This document shows positions 25,793 through 34,721 of a stretch of DNA of 42,590 nt, piece by piece. A model generated the notes under the pieces. That model did not search any database and had not been told where the DNA came from. It saw nothing but the letters and a program-made list of their open reading frames with translations. Source of the DNA: Bacteroidota bacterium (GTDB taxonomy: Bacteria > Bacteroidota > Ignavibacteria > Ignavibacteriales > Melioribacteraceae); assembly GCA_018829545.1 (NCBI GenBank), contig JAHJTX010000279.1, forward strand, positions 1-42,590. The letters run 5' to 3'. The stretch's first letter is position 1. Each line of letters starts with the position of its first letter. Position numbers and translations under genes: made by a program.

Positions 25793-27127
25793 TCAATTAT
25801 ATTTTAAATTTTTCAAATTTCCCATCATACCGCGGTTTCCCATAGATTTGAACGCTTTCATCATTTTCTGCATTTCACCAAACTGCTTAATAAGTTTGTT
25901 CACATCTTGAACAGAGTTTCCGCTTCCAACTGCAATTCTTTTTCTTCTGCTGCCATTCAATACTTTAGGATTCTTCCTTTCAACTTTCGTCATAGATTGA
26001 ATTATTGATTCAACCTTTACCAGTTGTTTATCATCAACATCTATGTTCTTTAATTGAGAACCTAAGCCCGGAACCATAGCTAAAAGCGATTTCAAAGAAC
26101 CCATTTTTTTAATCATTTTAATCTGCTTCAAAAAATCTTCAAAATCAAACTTATTAGCAAGTAATTTTTTTTCTAGATCCTCGGTTTCCTTTTGATCGAA
26201 TTGCTCGTGAGCCTTCTCTACTAAGGAAATAATATCGCCTTTACCCAGAATTCTTGAAGCTAATCTCTCCGGATAAAACAGTTCAATTGAATCTAATTTT
26301 TCTCCGAGACTAATGAATTTAATCGGTTCATTAACCACAGACTTAATCGAAAGTGCGCATCCGCCTCTCGAATCACCATCAAGTTTTGTAAGAACAATTC
26401 CGTTGAAATCTACTTTATCATGAAAAGACTTAGCAGAATTCACCGCATCCTGACCGGTCATTGAATCGACTACAAATAAAGTTTCCGATGGATTAACATT
26501 ATTTTTTATTGCCAGAATTTCATTCATCAATTCTTCATTAACATGAAGACGACCGGCAGTGTCAATAATAACAGTGTTAAATCCGTTTTCCTTTGCGTAT
26601 GCAACTGAATCGGATGCAATTTTAACTGCATCCTTGCTTCCATCAATTGTAAACACAGAAACATTAATCTGTTTCCCAAGTGTCTGCAATTGTTTAATGG
26701 CAGCAGGTCTGTAAATATCCGCCGCAGTTAAAAGAACTTTTCTTTTTCTGGCGGAAAGATGTTTAGCAAGTTTACCGGCAAAAGTTGTTTTACCGCATCC
26801 CTGCAATCCGACAAGTAAAATTACAGTAATTCCGCTCGGATTTATAGACAAATCTGAATTTTTTCCGCCCATTAATAAAGTAAGTTCATCGTAAATGATC
26901 TTTGTTATTAATTGACCAGGCGAAACGGAAGATAAAACTTCCTTTCCAAGGGCTTTAACCTGAACATCGTCTATAAATTGCTTTGCGACTTTGTAATTTA
27001 CATCAGCATCAAAAAGAACTCTACGGATTTCTCTAAGAGTATCCGATATATTGCTCTCGGTTAGTCTCCCCTGCCCAGTAATTTTTTTTAGCGCTTTATC
27101 GAGCTTTAGGGTTAAATCTTCGAGCAT
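25793..27127 (-). CDS. ffh: Signal recognition particle GTPase SRP54
   Basis: Binds signal sequences of nascent membrane proteins and, with 4.5S RNA and FtsY, brings ribosomes to the Sec translocon. The 444-residue protein has the N domain (1-90), then the G domain with the P-loop LVGLQGCGKTTFAGKLA, DTAGRLH and TKLDGDSRGGCALS, and a Met-rich M domain (about 300-444) with GSGNSVQDVNKLIKQF and a final Met/Lys cluster. It lies 31 bases downstream of atpG and 33 bases upstream of rpsP, linking the ATP synthase genes to the translation genes on one strand. Confidence 0.98.
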   Translation of the reverse strand: MLEDLTLKLDKALKKITGQGRLTESNISDTLREIRRVLFDADVNYKVAKQFIDDVQVKALGKEVLSSVSPGQLITKIIYDELTLLMGGKNSDLSINPSGITVILLVGLQGCGKTTFAGKLAKHLSARKRKVLLTAADIYRPAAIKQLQTLGKQINVSVFTIDGSKDAVKIASDSVAYAKENGFNTVIIDTAGRLHVNEELMNEILAIKNNVNPSETLFVVDSMTGQDAVNSAKSFHDKVDFNGIVLTKLDGDSRGGCALSIKSVVNEPIKFISLGEKLDSIELFYPERLASRILGKGDIISLVEKAHEQFDQKETEDLEKKLLANKFDFEDFLKQIKMIKKMGSLKSLLAMVPGLGSQLKNIDVDDKQLVKVESIIQSMTKVERKNPKVLNGSRRKRIAVGSGNSVQDVNKLIKQFGEMQKMMKAFKSMGNRGMMGNLKNLKYN

Positions 27128-27158
27128 ACTCTAACAATTATTTGCTGAACAAATCTAT

Positions 27159-28040
27159 TTATGCGTCCTTAAGAGCATTTGCCCCGGACACGATTTCTAA
27201 AATCTCATTGGTAATTGCTGCCTGCCGTTCCTTATTATAAGTAACCTGCAGAGAGCGTATCAATTCTTTTGCATTTTCAGTTGCCATATCCATTGCCGTC
27301 ATCCTCGCTCCTAATTCAGCAGCGTAAGAATCAAGCAATACTGTCCACATCATGGAATTAAGATAACGAGGGAGCAGAGAATTTATAATGCTCACTTTGT
27401 CGGGTTCATAAATAAATTCAGCTACATTTCCTTCTGCTTTAGTTTCCATTGACGGTTCAATTGGGAGCAATTGCTTAGTTACTATTTTTTGCTGAACAAC
27501 TGACTTAAACTCATTATAAACAACAAGTACTTTGTCAATTTCTTTTTTAATAAATCTGCCGGTTAGATTATTAACCATCTCAACGGCAAACTCAAAATTC
27601 AGATGCGAAAAAACACCAACTTGTTCAGCATAGGTTTTAATTCCCTTAGCGCGGCAATAGTCGCTTCCTTTTTTGCCGATACAGTATATATCAAAATTAT
27701 TTTGGATGTAATAATCAGAGAAATTTCCTTTAACCATTTCTTCAACTTCTCTGATCGCACTCATATTGAAGCCGCCGCAAAGACCTCTATCGGAGGTAAC
27801 AAGAAGAACAGCTACACTATTTACTTCTCTTTTCTCAAGTAGATCGTTGGAATAATTTTTTTCAACATTAAGGAGTGTGTTTAACACTTCTGCAATTTTT
27901 CGAGAATATGGTCTGGCATTAATAATATTATCCTGCGCTTTTCTAAGTCTAGCAGCGGCAACCATTTTCATTGCCTTTGTAATTTGCTGCGTATTCTTAA
28001 CGCCGGTAATTCTTCTTTTTATGTCTCTTAATGTTGCCAT
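27159..28040 (-). CDS. atpG: ATP synthase F1 gamma subunit
   Basis: The 293-residue central rotor stalk of the F1 motor. The N-terminal helix ATLRDIKRRITGVKNTQQITKAMKMVAAARLRKAQ and the C-terminal ELGARMTAMDMATENAKELI with TYNKERQAAITNEILEIVSGANAL are the two coiled-coil halves. The Rossmann-like middle (SDRGLCGGFN) lies between. Preceded by atpA across a 40-base spacer that contains an inverted repeat. It is the last atp gene here. Confidence 0.98.
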   Translation of the reverse strand: MATLRDIKRRITGVKNTQQITKAMKMVAAARLRKAQDNIINARPYSRKIAEVLNTLLNVEKNYSNDLLEKREVNSVAVLLVTSDRGLCGGFNMSAIREVEEMVKGNFSDYYIQNNFDIYCIGKKGSDYCRAKGIKTYAEQVGVFSHLNFEFAVEMVNNLTGRFIKKEIDKVLVVYNEFKSVVQQKIVTKQLLPIEPSMETKAEGNVAEFIYEPDKVSIINSLLPRYLNSMMWTVLLDSYAAELGARMTAMDMATENAKELIRSLQVTYNKERQAAITNEILEIVSGANALKDA

Positions 28041-28050
28041 ACTTTTATAA

Positions 28051-28073
28051 TTGATATTCTATTTGAATATCAA
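28051..28073. repeat. Inverted repeat in the atpA-atpG spacer
   Basis: TTGATATTC and GAATATCAA (28051-28059 and 28065-28073) form a perfect 9-bp stem with a 5-base loop in the 40-base gap between atpA and atpG. It is AT-rich and lacks a T run, so full termination is unlikely; mRNA processing or stability of the atpA part is possible. Confidence 0.5.
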
Positions 28074-28080
28074 CAGATAA

Positions 28081-29628
28081 TTAATCTACCTTAAATTTCT
28101 CGACGAATTCTGTTAATGCTTTTTTCAAAGATTCTACTGTGGCATCGGATAATACTTTTGATGATCTAATAGCAGTCAATATATTTTTATACTTTAGTTC
28201 AATAAACTCATGAAGTTCCTTTTCGAATCTCTTAACATCCTTAACAGGAATGGTATCTAAAAATCCTTGAGTTCCGGCAAAAACGCTAACTACTTGCTTT
28301 TCAACAGGCACCGGCGCAAACTGCCCTTGCTTCAATAATTCAACTAAGCGTTCTCCTTTTGAAAGCGTAGCTAACGTTGATTTATCGAGATCGGAACCAA
28401 ATTTTGCGAATGCGGCTAATTCACGGTATTGCGCTAGATCGAGTTTTAACGAACCGGCAACTTTTTTCATCGCTTTTATTTGAGCATTACCGCCCACACG
28501 CGAAACACTTATACCAACGTTTATCGCCGGTCTAACGCCAGCGTTAAACAAGTTCGGTTCAAGATAAATTTGACCGTCTGTAATCGAAATTACGTTTGTA
28601 GGAATGTATGCGGAAACGTCTCCCTGCTGAGTTTCAATTATCGGTAATGCAGTAAGACTTCCACCGCCGAGTTCATTATTAAGTTTTGAAGCTCTTTCCA
28701 ATAGTCTGGAGTGAACATAAAAAACATCTCCCGGATATGCTTCTCGTCCCGGAGGTCTTCTCAATAAAAGTGAAAGTTCTCTATAAGCAACAGCCTGCTT
28801 CGAAAGGTCGTCATAAATTACTAGTGCGTGCTTGCCGTTATCTCTGAAAAATTCTCCAAGTGTTGCACCAGCGTATGGTGCAATATATTGAAGTGGTGCG
28901 GGTGTAGACGCCGGAGCGGCAATTACGGTTGTAAATGACATAGCACCCTGCTCTGTAAGTTTTGCAACAACTTGAGCAATGGTAGAATCCTTTTGACCAA
29001 CTGCAACATAAACACAGTACACTGGATCTACGCCATCTTCTTTAGCTTCTGGAGTGTGAGTATATTTTTGATTAATAATCGCATCAATAGCAACTGCAGT
29101 TTTACCTGTTTGTCTATCTCCTATTATCAACTCTCGCTGACCTCTTCCAATAGGAATCATAGAATCAACAGCGGTAATACCTGTTTGAACTGGTTCCTTA
29201 ACGGGCTGGCGGGCAATTACACCGAGCGCTTTTCTTTCAATAGGCATAAATTTTTCATGATTAACCGGACCTTTGCCGTCAACTGGCTCACCAAGAGGAT
29301 TAACCACTCTGCCCAAAAGTTTATTGCCAACCGGAAACGACGCTAATCGTTTAGTACGTTTTACCGTATCACCTTCTTTGATAAGAAAACTTTCCCCGAA
29401 TAAAACACAGCCTACGCTGTCCTCTTCCAGGTTAAGAACCATTCCCATAACGCCGTTTGGGAATTCCACAAGTTCGCTTGCCATCACTTTACTTAATCCG
29501 TAAACCCTAGCAATACCGTCACCAACTTGAAGTACAGTTCCGACATCGTAGATATCTACTTCATTATCAAAACCTGATAGCTGCTTCCTTAGAATGGCTG
29601 AAACTTCGTCCGGTTTAACTACTGACAT
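28081..29628 (-). CDS. atpA: ATP synthase F1 alpha subunit
   Basis: The 515-residue non-catalytic nucleotide-binding subunit of F1. The P-loop [13 protein letters not shown], the [15 protein letters not shown] segment, [29 protein letters not shown] and the signature [14 protein letters not shown] are all present. The length is normal. It lies 24 bases after atpH. The catalytic beta subunit gene atpD is not next to it or anywhere in this window. Confidence 0.99.
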   Translation of the reverse strand: MSVVKPDEVSAILRKQLSGFDNEVDIYDVGTVLQVGDGIARVYGLSKVMASELVEFPNGVMGMVLNLEEDSVGCVLFGESFLIKEGDTVKRTKRLASFPVGNKLLGRVVNPLGEPVDGKGPVNHEKFMPIERKALGVIARQPVKEPVQTGITAVDSMIPIGRGQRELIIGDRQTGKTAVAIDAIINQKYTHTPEAKEDGVDPVYCVYVAVGQKDSTIAQVVAKLTEQGAMSFTTVIAAPASTPAPLQYIAPYAGATLGEFFRDNGKHALVIYDDLSKQAVAYRELSLLLRRPPGREAYPGDVFYVHSRLLERASKLNNELGGGSLTALPIIETQQGDVSAYIPTNVISITDGQIYLEPNLFNAGVRPAINVGISVSRVGGNAQIKAMKKVAGSLKLDLAQYRELAAFAKFGSDLDKSTLATLSKGERLVELLKQGQFAPVPVEKQVVSVFAGTQGFLDTIPVKDVKRFEKELHEFIELKYKNILTAIRSSKVLSDATVESLKKALTEFVEKFKVD

Positions 29629-29652
29629 TTTTATACCTATAAATTTTTAATT

Positions 29653-30207
29653 CTAGTTTAGTACTAATTCTTCTTCTAAAAATTTCTTTTTAAGCAAAGT
29701 AAGCTGATGTTTAGCGGAGCCATTAATCAAGGTGTCTCCGATTTTAATTACAAAACCGCCGATAATACTCTCGTCTATTTTATATTTTAACTCCACTTTC
29801 TTCGCTGTTCTTTTTTCCAATTTTTGAATAAGTTCTTTTTTTTGAGCATCGCTTAATTCCTGTGCGCTTGTAACTTCTGCAACTACAATTCCGTGCTTCT
29901 CATTATAAACTTCAATAAATCTTATAAATATTTCTTCAATCAAATCTTCTCTTTTCTTAGAGACTAAAAATTCAATGAAGTTTTTTGTTTCCGCACAAAT
30001 CCTCTCCGAAAATATTTCAAGCAGAATTTCTTTTTTCTTTTCTTGTTTTATGACCGGGCTTTTCAAAAACCGTTTTAACTCTACCGATTGCGACAGAGTA
30101 TTTAAAAGTAAATTAACATCCTCATGAACTTTTGGCAGTAACGCTTTCTCTTCGGAATCATCTAAGAGCGCTTTTGCATATCTGGATGTGATGTTAAAAT
30201 TACTCAT
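29653..30207 (-). CDS. atpH: ATP synthase F1 delta subunit
   Basis: A 184-residue peripheral-stalk protein (OSCP homologue) that joins F1 alpha to the b subunits. The N-terminal helical bundle begins ITSRYAKALLD, and the C-terminal signature LKYKIDESIIGGFVIKIGDTLINGSAKHQL is complete. It starts one base after atpF ends, so the two are coupled in translation. Confidence 0.96.
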   Translation of the reverse strand: MSNFNITSRYAKALLDDSEEKALLPKVHEDVNLLLNTLSQSVELKRFLKSPVIKQEKKKEILLEIFSERICAETKNFIEFLVSKKREDLIEEIFIRFIEVYNEKHGIVVAEVTSAQELSDAQKKELIQKLEKRTAKKVELKYKIDESIIGGFVIKIGDTLINGSAKHQLTLLKKKFLEEELVLN

Positions 30208-30208
30208 A

Positions 30209-30751
30209 TTAGTTCTTCGATAAATCCTTCATGTACTTATCAACAAGATTCTGCTTTTTATCTTTGTCTAAAGTTTCTCTTAAAATCTTTTCAGCCGCTT
30301 CAACAGCGATGGATGCCACCTGCTCTTTTAAGCTATTGAACGCTTCTTGATTTCGCCTTTCAATTTCTGATGCAGCGGCATCAATCATGCTTTTAGCTTC
30401 TTGCTTACTTTGATCAAGAATTTGAGTTTTTAATGATTGTGCATGTTCTTTACTTTGCGCAACAATTATTTTTGCTTCTTCATCAGCTTTGGCTAATCTG
30501 CTTTTATTTTCTTCTAAAAGCTTTTGAGTTTCATTCTGAGCAGCCTCAGCTTTTTCTAAAGATTCTCTAATAAAATTCTCTCTTTCAGAAAGCGAGGAAA
30601 GAATCGGCTTCCAAGCTATCTTTTTAAGAATCAAAAGAAGCAAAACAAATGTGATCACAGTCCAAAATATTAGACCGGGATTTACGTCTAGTAAACTACC
30701 TTGAGCGCCCGACGCAAAAGCAATTAATGCAATATTTAACATAGATACCAT
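30209..30751 (-). CDS. atpF: ATP synthase F0 b subunit
   Basis: The 180-residue stator arm. One N-terminal membrane helix ([20 protein letters not shown], about residues 25-44) is followed by the conserved AWKPIL and a long charged coiled coil running to the end. The first ATG at 30751 is used because AAGGATAT precedes it; a second ATG three codons later is possible. Only one b-type gene is present, so the stalk should be a homodimer. Confidence 0.97.
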   Translation of the reverse strand: MVSMLNIALIAFASGAQGSLLDVNPGLIFWTVITFVLLLLILKKIAWKPILSSLSERENFIRESLEKAEAAQNETQKLLEENKSRLAKADEEAKIIVAQSKEHAQSLKTQILDQSKQEAKSMIDAAASEIERRNQEAFNSLKEQVASIAVEAAEKILRETLDKDKKQNLVDKYMKDLSKN

Positions 30752-30830
30752 TGCATATCCTTAATAATTAATTTTTATCGAAATAATTCTAATAATCAAT
30801 TAAATGATTTTTGGTGAATCAAATTCCGAA

Positions 30831-31049
30831 TTATTTTAAAGCTAATAAAATGCAGATAACTAATGCAAACAATGAAATACCTTCAATAAGAGCTGCGGCA
30901 ATAATCATTGATGTACGAATATCTCCGGCTGCTTCGGGTTGACGACCGCTAGCCTCCATTGCAGAACTAGCTAACTTACCAATACCAAAAGCACCGCCGA
31001 TAACTGTTAAACCTGCACCAAAACCAGCTGCCAAATATGCGAATTCCAT
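30831..31049 (-). CDS. atpE: ATP synthase F0 c subunit
   Basis: A 72-residue, two-helix rotor-ring protein. The polar loop GRQPEA joins the helices, and the ion-binding carboxylate is E56 in AALIEGIS. The helix-1 Gln and the Ser or Thr after the Glu that mark sodium-binding c subunits are absent (Ile and Gly instead), so a proton ring is expected. Strong ribosome-binding site AAGGAGG lies before the ATG, in keeping with high synthesis. A 79-base spacer without clear structure separates it from atpF. Confidence 0.98.
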   Translation of the reverse strand: MEFAYLAAGFGAGLTVIGGAFGIGKLASSAMEASGRQPEAAGDIRTSMIIAAALIEGISLFALVICILLALK

Positions 31050-31072
31050 TGATTCCTCCTTTATGAGTTATT

Positions 31073-31915
31073 TTAATGATCTTGATGAACTGCCATTCCT
31101 ATGAATAAGGATGACAACATTGTAAAAATATACGCTTGTATTAATGCTACTAAAATTTCCAATAGATAAATAAATAATGCAAAAGCAATAGATACAGGAG
31201 CTACTACATAGGTATTAAGAATAAAAATTAAACCCATAAGAGCTAAAATAACAATATGACCGGCAGTCATATTCGCAAATAATCTTATTGCTAACGCAAA
31301 CGGTTTTGTAAATAATCCTAACAATTCTACAACAGCCATTATCGGAATTATCCAAGCCGGAACGCCATGCGGAATAAGTCCCTTAAAATATCCGATTGAG
31401 CCGTTCTTCATCATACCGCCGATTTGAATCACAAAAAATGATAGTATAGCCAACGTAGCTGTTACCGCTATATTACTTGTAGCTGTACTGCCGTATGGTA
31501 TAAGTCCTAAAAAATTGCAAGTTAAAATGAAAAAGAAAGCCGTTAACAAATATGGAAGAAATTTTTCATATCCTTTGCCAATAGTGGGTTTTGCTATTTC
31601 GTCTCTAACAAAAATTATAAGAATTTCGAGAAAATTTGCGAGCCCTTTTGGACTTTTATTAGTTTTGTAGCTCTTTGCTGCAATTCTGAATAACACCACC
31701 AATAAAATAAATGCAAGCCATATAAAAACAACGTGCTTGGTTATAGAAATATCCATTCCAAATAGATAAATTTCAGGGAGGTGGATTGTTCCAAACGGTT
31801 CAAAATCTAATTCCCTGGAATCCAGGATATGGTGCATCAGCCAGCCGGTGTCTTGCGACTTTTCGACTGCTTTTTGCAGCGTATCTGCAACCGCAGTATG
31901 CACGTTTTCTTCCAT
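31073..31915 (-). CDS. atpB: ATP synthase F0 a subunit
   Basis: The 280-residue stator channel for protons. The essential Arg is in KPFALAIRLFANMTAGH, and FLGLIPYGSTATSNIAVT is another family motif. Five to six membrane helices occupy about residues 60-275. The N-terminal extension of about 55 residues (with GWLMHHILDSRELDFEPFG) is typical of Bacteroidota and Chlorobi forms. It begins 14 bases after the AtpI-like gene. Confidence 0.98.
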   Translation of the reverse strand: MEENVHTAVADTLQKAVEKSQDTGWLMHHILDSRELDFEPFGTIHLPEIYLFGMDISITKHVVFIWLAFILLVVLFRIAAKSYKTNKSPKGLANFLEILIIFVRDEIAKPTIGKGYEKFLPYLLTAFFFILTCNFLGLIPYGSTATSNIAVTATLAILSFFVIQIGGMMKNGSIGYFKGLIPHGVPAWIIPIMAVVELLGLFTKPFALAIRLFANMTAGHIVILALMGLIFILNTYVVAPVSIAFALFIYLLEILVALIQAYIFTMLSSLFIGMAVHQDH

Positions 31916-31929
31916 AAATGCTTAAATAG

Positions 31930-32307
31930 TTACTCTATATTTCGCGAATTCTTGTGAAAATGCAGAATTTCGAGCGTAATATAGACAAAATATAAAAAAA
32001 AGAAAACTAATATAAATCCCTGCAATTCAATATTCAAGAATTTTATCAAAATAAACACACCGAATAAAATTAAAATGAGTCTAAGTCCCATTCCTCCGAG
32101 GTTATATTTGAGAAAAACTTTATGCGATTTATTTTTAGAAATCTCAAAAAGAAAATAAGCAGAAATAAAATTTATTACATTTAGAATTAGCGCATAAATT
32201 CCGGAAAGTGCGGTTCGTTCAGAAATCAGCTCTCCTGAAAATAGAAAAAAAAGTAATAATATTACAGGAATAGAAGGGTAAAGAATATATTTAAGAAGTT
32301 CGATCAT
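31930..32307 (-). CDS. Small four-helix membrane protein, AtpI-like
   Basis: A 125-residue protein with four predicted membrane helices (about 8-25, 35-55, 73-92, 95-115). It lies between atpZ and atpB and overlaps atpZ by 17 bases. The location and the pattern of a YNLGGMGLRLILIL helix match the loosely conserved UncI/AtpI proteins, which aid c-ring assembly. Sequence similarity alone is not strong enough for a firm name. Confidence 0.65.
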   Translation of the reverse strand: MIELLKYILYPSIPVILLLFFLFSGELISERTALSGIYALILNVINFISAYFLFEISKNKSHKVFLKYNLGGMGLRLILILFGVFILIKFLNIELQGFILVFFFLYFVYITLEILHFHKNSRNIE

Positions 32308-32536
32308 TTTTTTTCTTATTTAAAGATAGCGTTGTTTTTATAAAATTATATATCCCCGATGCCCCCCCCAAGAAGGAAAACACAATTGTCCAAAGCGGCT
32401 CTGTTTCGAACTGCGCATCGAGCCATCTGCCAAAAAAAAACATTAAAATTATTGTTGCCGCTAATTGAAATCCCAACCCAAGGTAAGGTCCCACTTCTGC
32501 ATAAACCTTTCCAATGTTCTCGGATTTTTTTTTCAT
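32291..32536 (-). CDS. atpZ: AtpZ/AtpI-family F0F1 ATPase accessory protein
   Basis: An 81-residue protein with two membrane helices (about 17-37 and 47-66). YLGLGFQLAATIILMFFFGRWLD and the WTIVFSFLGGASGIYNFIKT segment are characteristic of the AtpZ family (putative F0F1-ATPase subunit, once proposed as a Mg/Ca transporter). It starts one base after the bactofilin stop and overlaps the AtpI-like gene, which ties the envelope genes upstream to the ATP synthase genes. Confidence 0.85.
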   Translation of the reverse strand: MKKKSENIGKVYAEVGPYLGLGFQLAATIILMFFFGRWLDAQFETEPLWTIVFSFLGGASGIYNFIKTTLSLNKKKNDRTS

Positions 32537-32537
32537 T

Positions 32538-32894
32538 TTATTCTCTCGCTTTTTGTCCCATAGAACTGTTGCCTTCGAAAATGGCTCCTTCCTCTATGAC
32601 CAATATTTTTGAAACAAGATCGCCAGTCAACTTTGAACCAGATTCTAAAATCAATTTATCTGCAACTTGAACAGTGCCTTCAACTTTTCCGCAAATGGTA
32701 ACATTTCTAGCTTTTACGTTTCCTTTAACATTCGAACTATCACCGAGAGTAAGATTTCCGTTTACAGTTAACTCACCGACCATCTGTCCATCAAGTCTAA
32801 CGTTTCCTTCGCTGTATAACTTGCCTTCAATTTTAATTCCACTGCTAAGTATGCTTACATCTTCCGCATTAGAATTGTCTTTTTTTTGAGCCAT
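32538..32894 (-). CDS. Bactofilin
   Basis: A 118-residue cytoskeletal protein that polymerises without nucleotide. The core is a right-handed beta-helix of short repeats (SEGNVRLDGQMVGELTVNG, DSSNVKGNVKARNVTICG, KVEGTVQVADKLILESG) flanked by short polar tails. In other bacteria bactofilins position cell-wall enzymes, often encoded by a neighbouring M23 peptidase gene; that pairing is present here, 15 bases upstream. The start follows AGGAG. Confidence 0.92.
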   Translation of the reverse strand: MAQKKDNSNAEDVSILSSGIKIEGKLYSEGNVRLDGQMVGELTVNGNLTLGDSSNVKGNVKARNVTICGKVEGTVQVADKLILESGSKLTGDLVSKILVIEEGAIFEGNSSMGQKARE

Positions 32895-32909
32895 TAAGAA
32901 TGTCTCCTG

Positions 32910-33749
32910 CTAATTAATTAATATTTCGATTGGATCGATTTGTTTATTGTTTTTCCAAATTTCAAAGTGTAGATGAGCTCCCGTGGTATTATATCCCGTA
33001 TTTCCACTAAAAGCTACTATATCTCCCTGGTTAATGTATTCCCGCTCATTCTTCAGAAGCTGATCACAGTGTTTATAAACAGTCATATAATCATTGTCAT
33101 GCTTAATAATAAGAGAATAGCCATCTTTTGCGGTATAGCCGGCAAAGATAACCAGCCCGCCTGAACTTGCGACAACAGGCGTTCCTTCCTTAACGGCATA
33201 ATCAATGCCTAGGTGACCTTTATCTGCATTAAATTTATTTAATACTATTCCAGTTGTTGGTCTAATAAAAAACTGCTTTGTAAGTGAATCCCCTTCATTA
33301 AACAGCGACTTAATTAAATTGGTTATTGATGCAAATATCGATCCCTCATTCACCATTTTCTTTTTATTGAATCTTCTCAATGAATCATAAATAGCAGAGG
33401 TGGAATCTAATGAGTCCGTTCCTGCAAGAATCATTGCATATTTTAGTCTTTTATTCGTAGACGAAATACTTTCTAATTCGAAAGTGAGAAGATTTATTTT
33501 TTCTTCTAATTCCTGAATTCGGTCTGTCTGCTCAACTAACTTTTCGTTTTCAAGAATGAATATAATATCTTTTAAAGGGGTTAGGGCAAGCAGCGTAATT
33601 ACAACCAACGCAACAAAAAATGAATAGAGCGCAACAATGTTGAATATTCCAAATAGCTTGAACTTATAACGCCTTGTTTGAAGAGTTGGAAAATTCGGCG
33701 TAATATAAACGGTAGTTTTCTTTATTGTTTCTAAAATAATTTTAAACAT
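32910..33749 (-). CDS. Membrane-anchored M23 (LytM-like) peptidase
   Basis: A 279-residue cell-wall endopeptidase. An N-terminal membrane helix (about residues 35-57) is followed by a coiled coil (about 65-100) and a C-terminal M23 domain (about 175-275). The zinc motifs are complete: HLGIDY gives HxxxD and AHLHFE gives HxH, with the YKHCD His between. It should cleave peptide cross-links of peptidoglycan in the periplasm. An upstream TTG in frame is possible, but the ATG at 33749 is preferred. Next to bactofilin, which likely localises it. Confidence 0.9.
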   Translation of the reverse strand: MFKIILETIKKTTVYITPNFPTLQTRRYKFKLFGIFNIVALYSFFVALVVITLLALTPLKDIIFILENEKLVEQTDRIQELEEKINLLTFELESISSTNKRLKYAMILAGTDSLDSTSAIYDSLRRFNKKKMVNEGSIFASITNLIKSLFNEGDSLTKQFFIRPTTGIVLNKFNADKGHLGIDYAVKEGTPVVASSGGLVIFAGYTAKDGYSLIIKHDNDYMTVYKHCDQLLKNEREYINQGDIVAFSGNTGYNTTGAHLHFEIWKNNKQIDPIEILIN

Positions 33750-33839
33750 CAGACCCAATAATTATTGTGGAAATATAAGAATTATTATAAAAAAAAACTC
33801 TATGATGTTCCACTGAGGAATGCAGATAAAGTGAGATAA

Positions 33840-34715
33840 TTAATATTTCCAAATATTATGCATCCAAAACCATTGAGCAGGAGAACGGCGAACATGATTT
33901 TCGAGGATTGTCATGTACCTTTGAATAATTTCTCTAGGCTTATCTGATTTATCTTCAGGAAGATTGGTAAGAGGAATTTCTTCAACATATGTTTTGAAAC
34001 TATGATCCGGCTGTCTTTCCATTACAACCACCATAATTGGAGAATTATTTTTAATTGCAATCGACGCGGCGCCGGGAAAAACTGCAGTTGGTCTGTTAAA
34101 AAAGTTTACACGCATTCCTTTACGAGGTCCTCTTTGATCGCCGACAATACCAATAATGCCGCCGCCATTTAATGTCCTAAATAATTCACGTACGCTTACG
34201 CCTAGCATAATTTCGCGATTGCCGAATTTTTCTCTCATCGATTTAAGCCAATTTGCTACGAATCTATTCCTCTGCCGCTTTGCCAAAATCGTTATCTGCT
34301 TTTCGAGTATAATACCGTAATAAACTGCGCCCAATTCCCAGTTGCCGAAATGAGCTGTAAATAAAATCATCCCTTTTCCCTTGGAGAGAGTTTCATTTAT
34401 TAAATCAAGACGATCGCATTCGGCAATACTGTTTATGTAAGCATTTGTTAGGGATGGGATGGAGAGCATTTCTAAAAAAGTGCAGGCAAAATTATAATAA
34501 TTCTCGAATGTAATTTGCTCTATTCTTTTTTTTGAGTATTCGGGAAATGCCAAGGAAAGGTTGGTTATAACTATTTTTTTACGAATAGGGATTACATAAT
34601 AAAACAGTAACGCTAATGGTTTAGCAATGTATTTTATTCGCTCAAAGCTGATTAAGGTAATTAATTTGGCGAATAGTCTAAAGAAAAAGAACTCGTATTT
34701 ATTTTTGTTAAACAT
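33840..34715 (-). CDS. LpxL/HtrB-like lipid A acyltransferase
   Basis: A 291-residue inner-membrane acyltransferase that adds a secondary acyl chain to a lipid A precursor. The HX4E catalytic motif is in TAHFGNWELG, and GIVGDQRGPRKGMRVNFFNRPTAVFPG is the second conserved block. A hydrophobic N-terminal segment (about 27-46) anchors it. It starts 6 bases after the GWxTD gene. LptF/LptG elsewhere in the window fit the presence of LPS. Which secondary acyl position is used cannot be told. Confidence 0.88.
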   Translation of the reverse strand: MFNKNKYEFFFFRLFAKLITLISFERIKYIAKPLALLFYYVIPIRKKIVITNLSLAFPEYSKKRIEQITFENYYNFACTFLEMLSIPSLTNAYINSIAECDRLDLINETLSKGKGMILFTAHFGNWELGAVYYGIILEKQITILAKRQRNRFVANWLKSMREKFGNREIMLGVSVRELFRTLNGGGIIGIVGDQRGPRKGMRVNFFNRPTAVFPGAASIAIKNNSPIMVVVMERQPDHSFKTYVEEIPLTNLPEDKSDKPREIIQRYMTILENHVRRSPAQWFWMHNIWKY

Positions 34716-34721
34716 ATTTTA

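Noticed and set aside
30831-31049. Sodium-translocating ATP synthase c ring
   Set aside because: The helix-1 Gln and the Ser or Thr after the ion-binding Glu are both missing, so a proton type is more likely.
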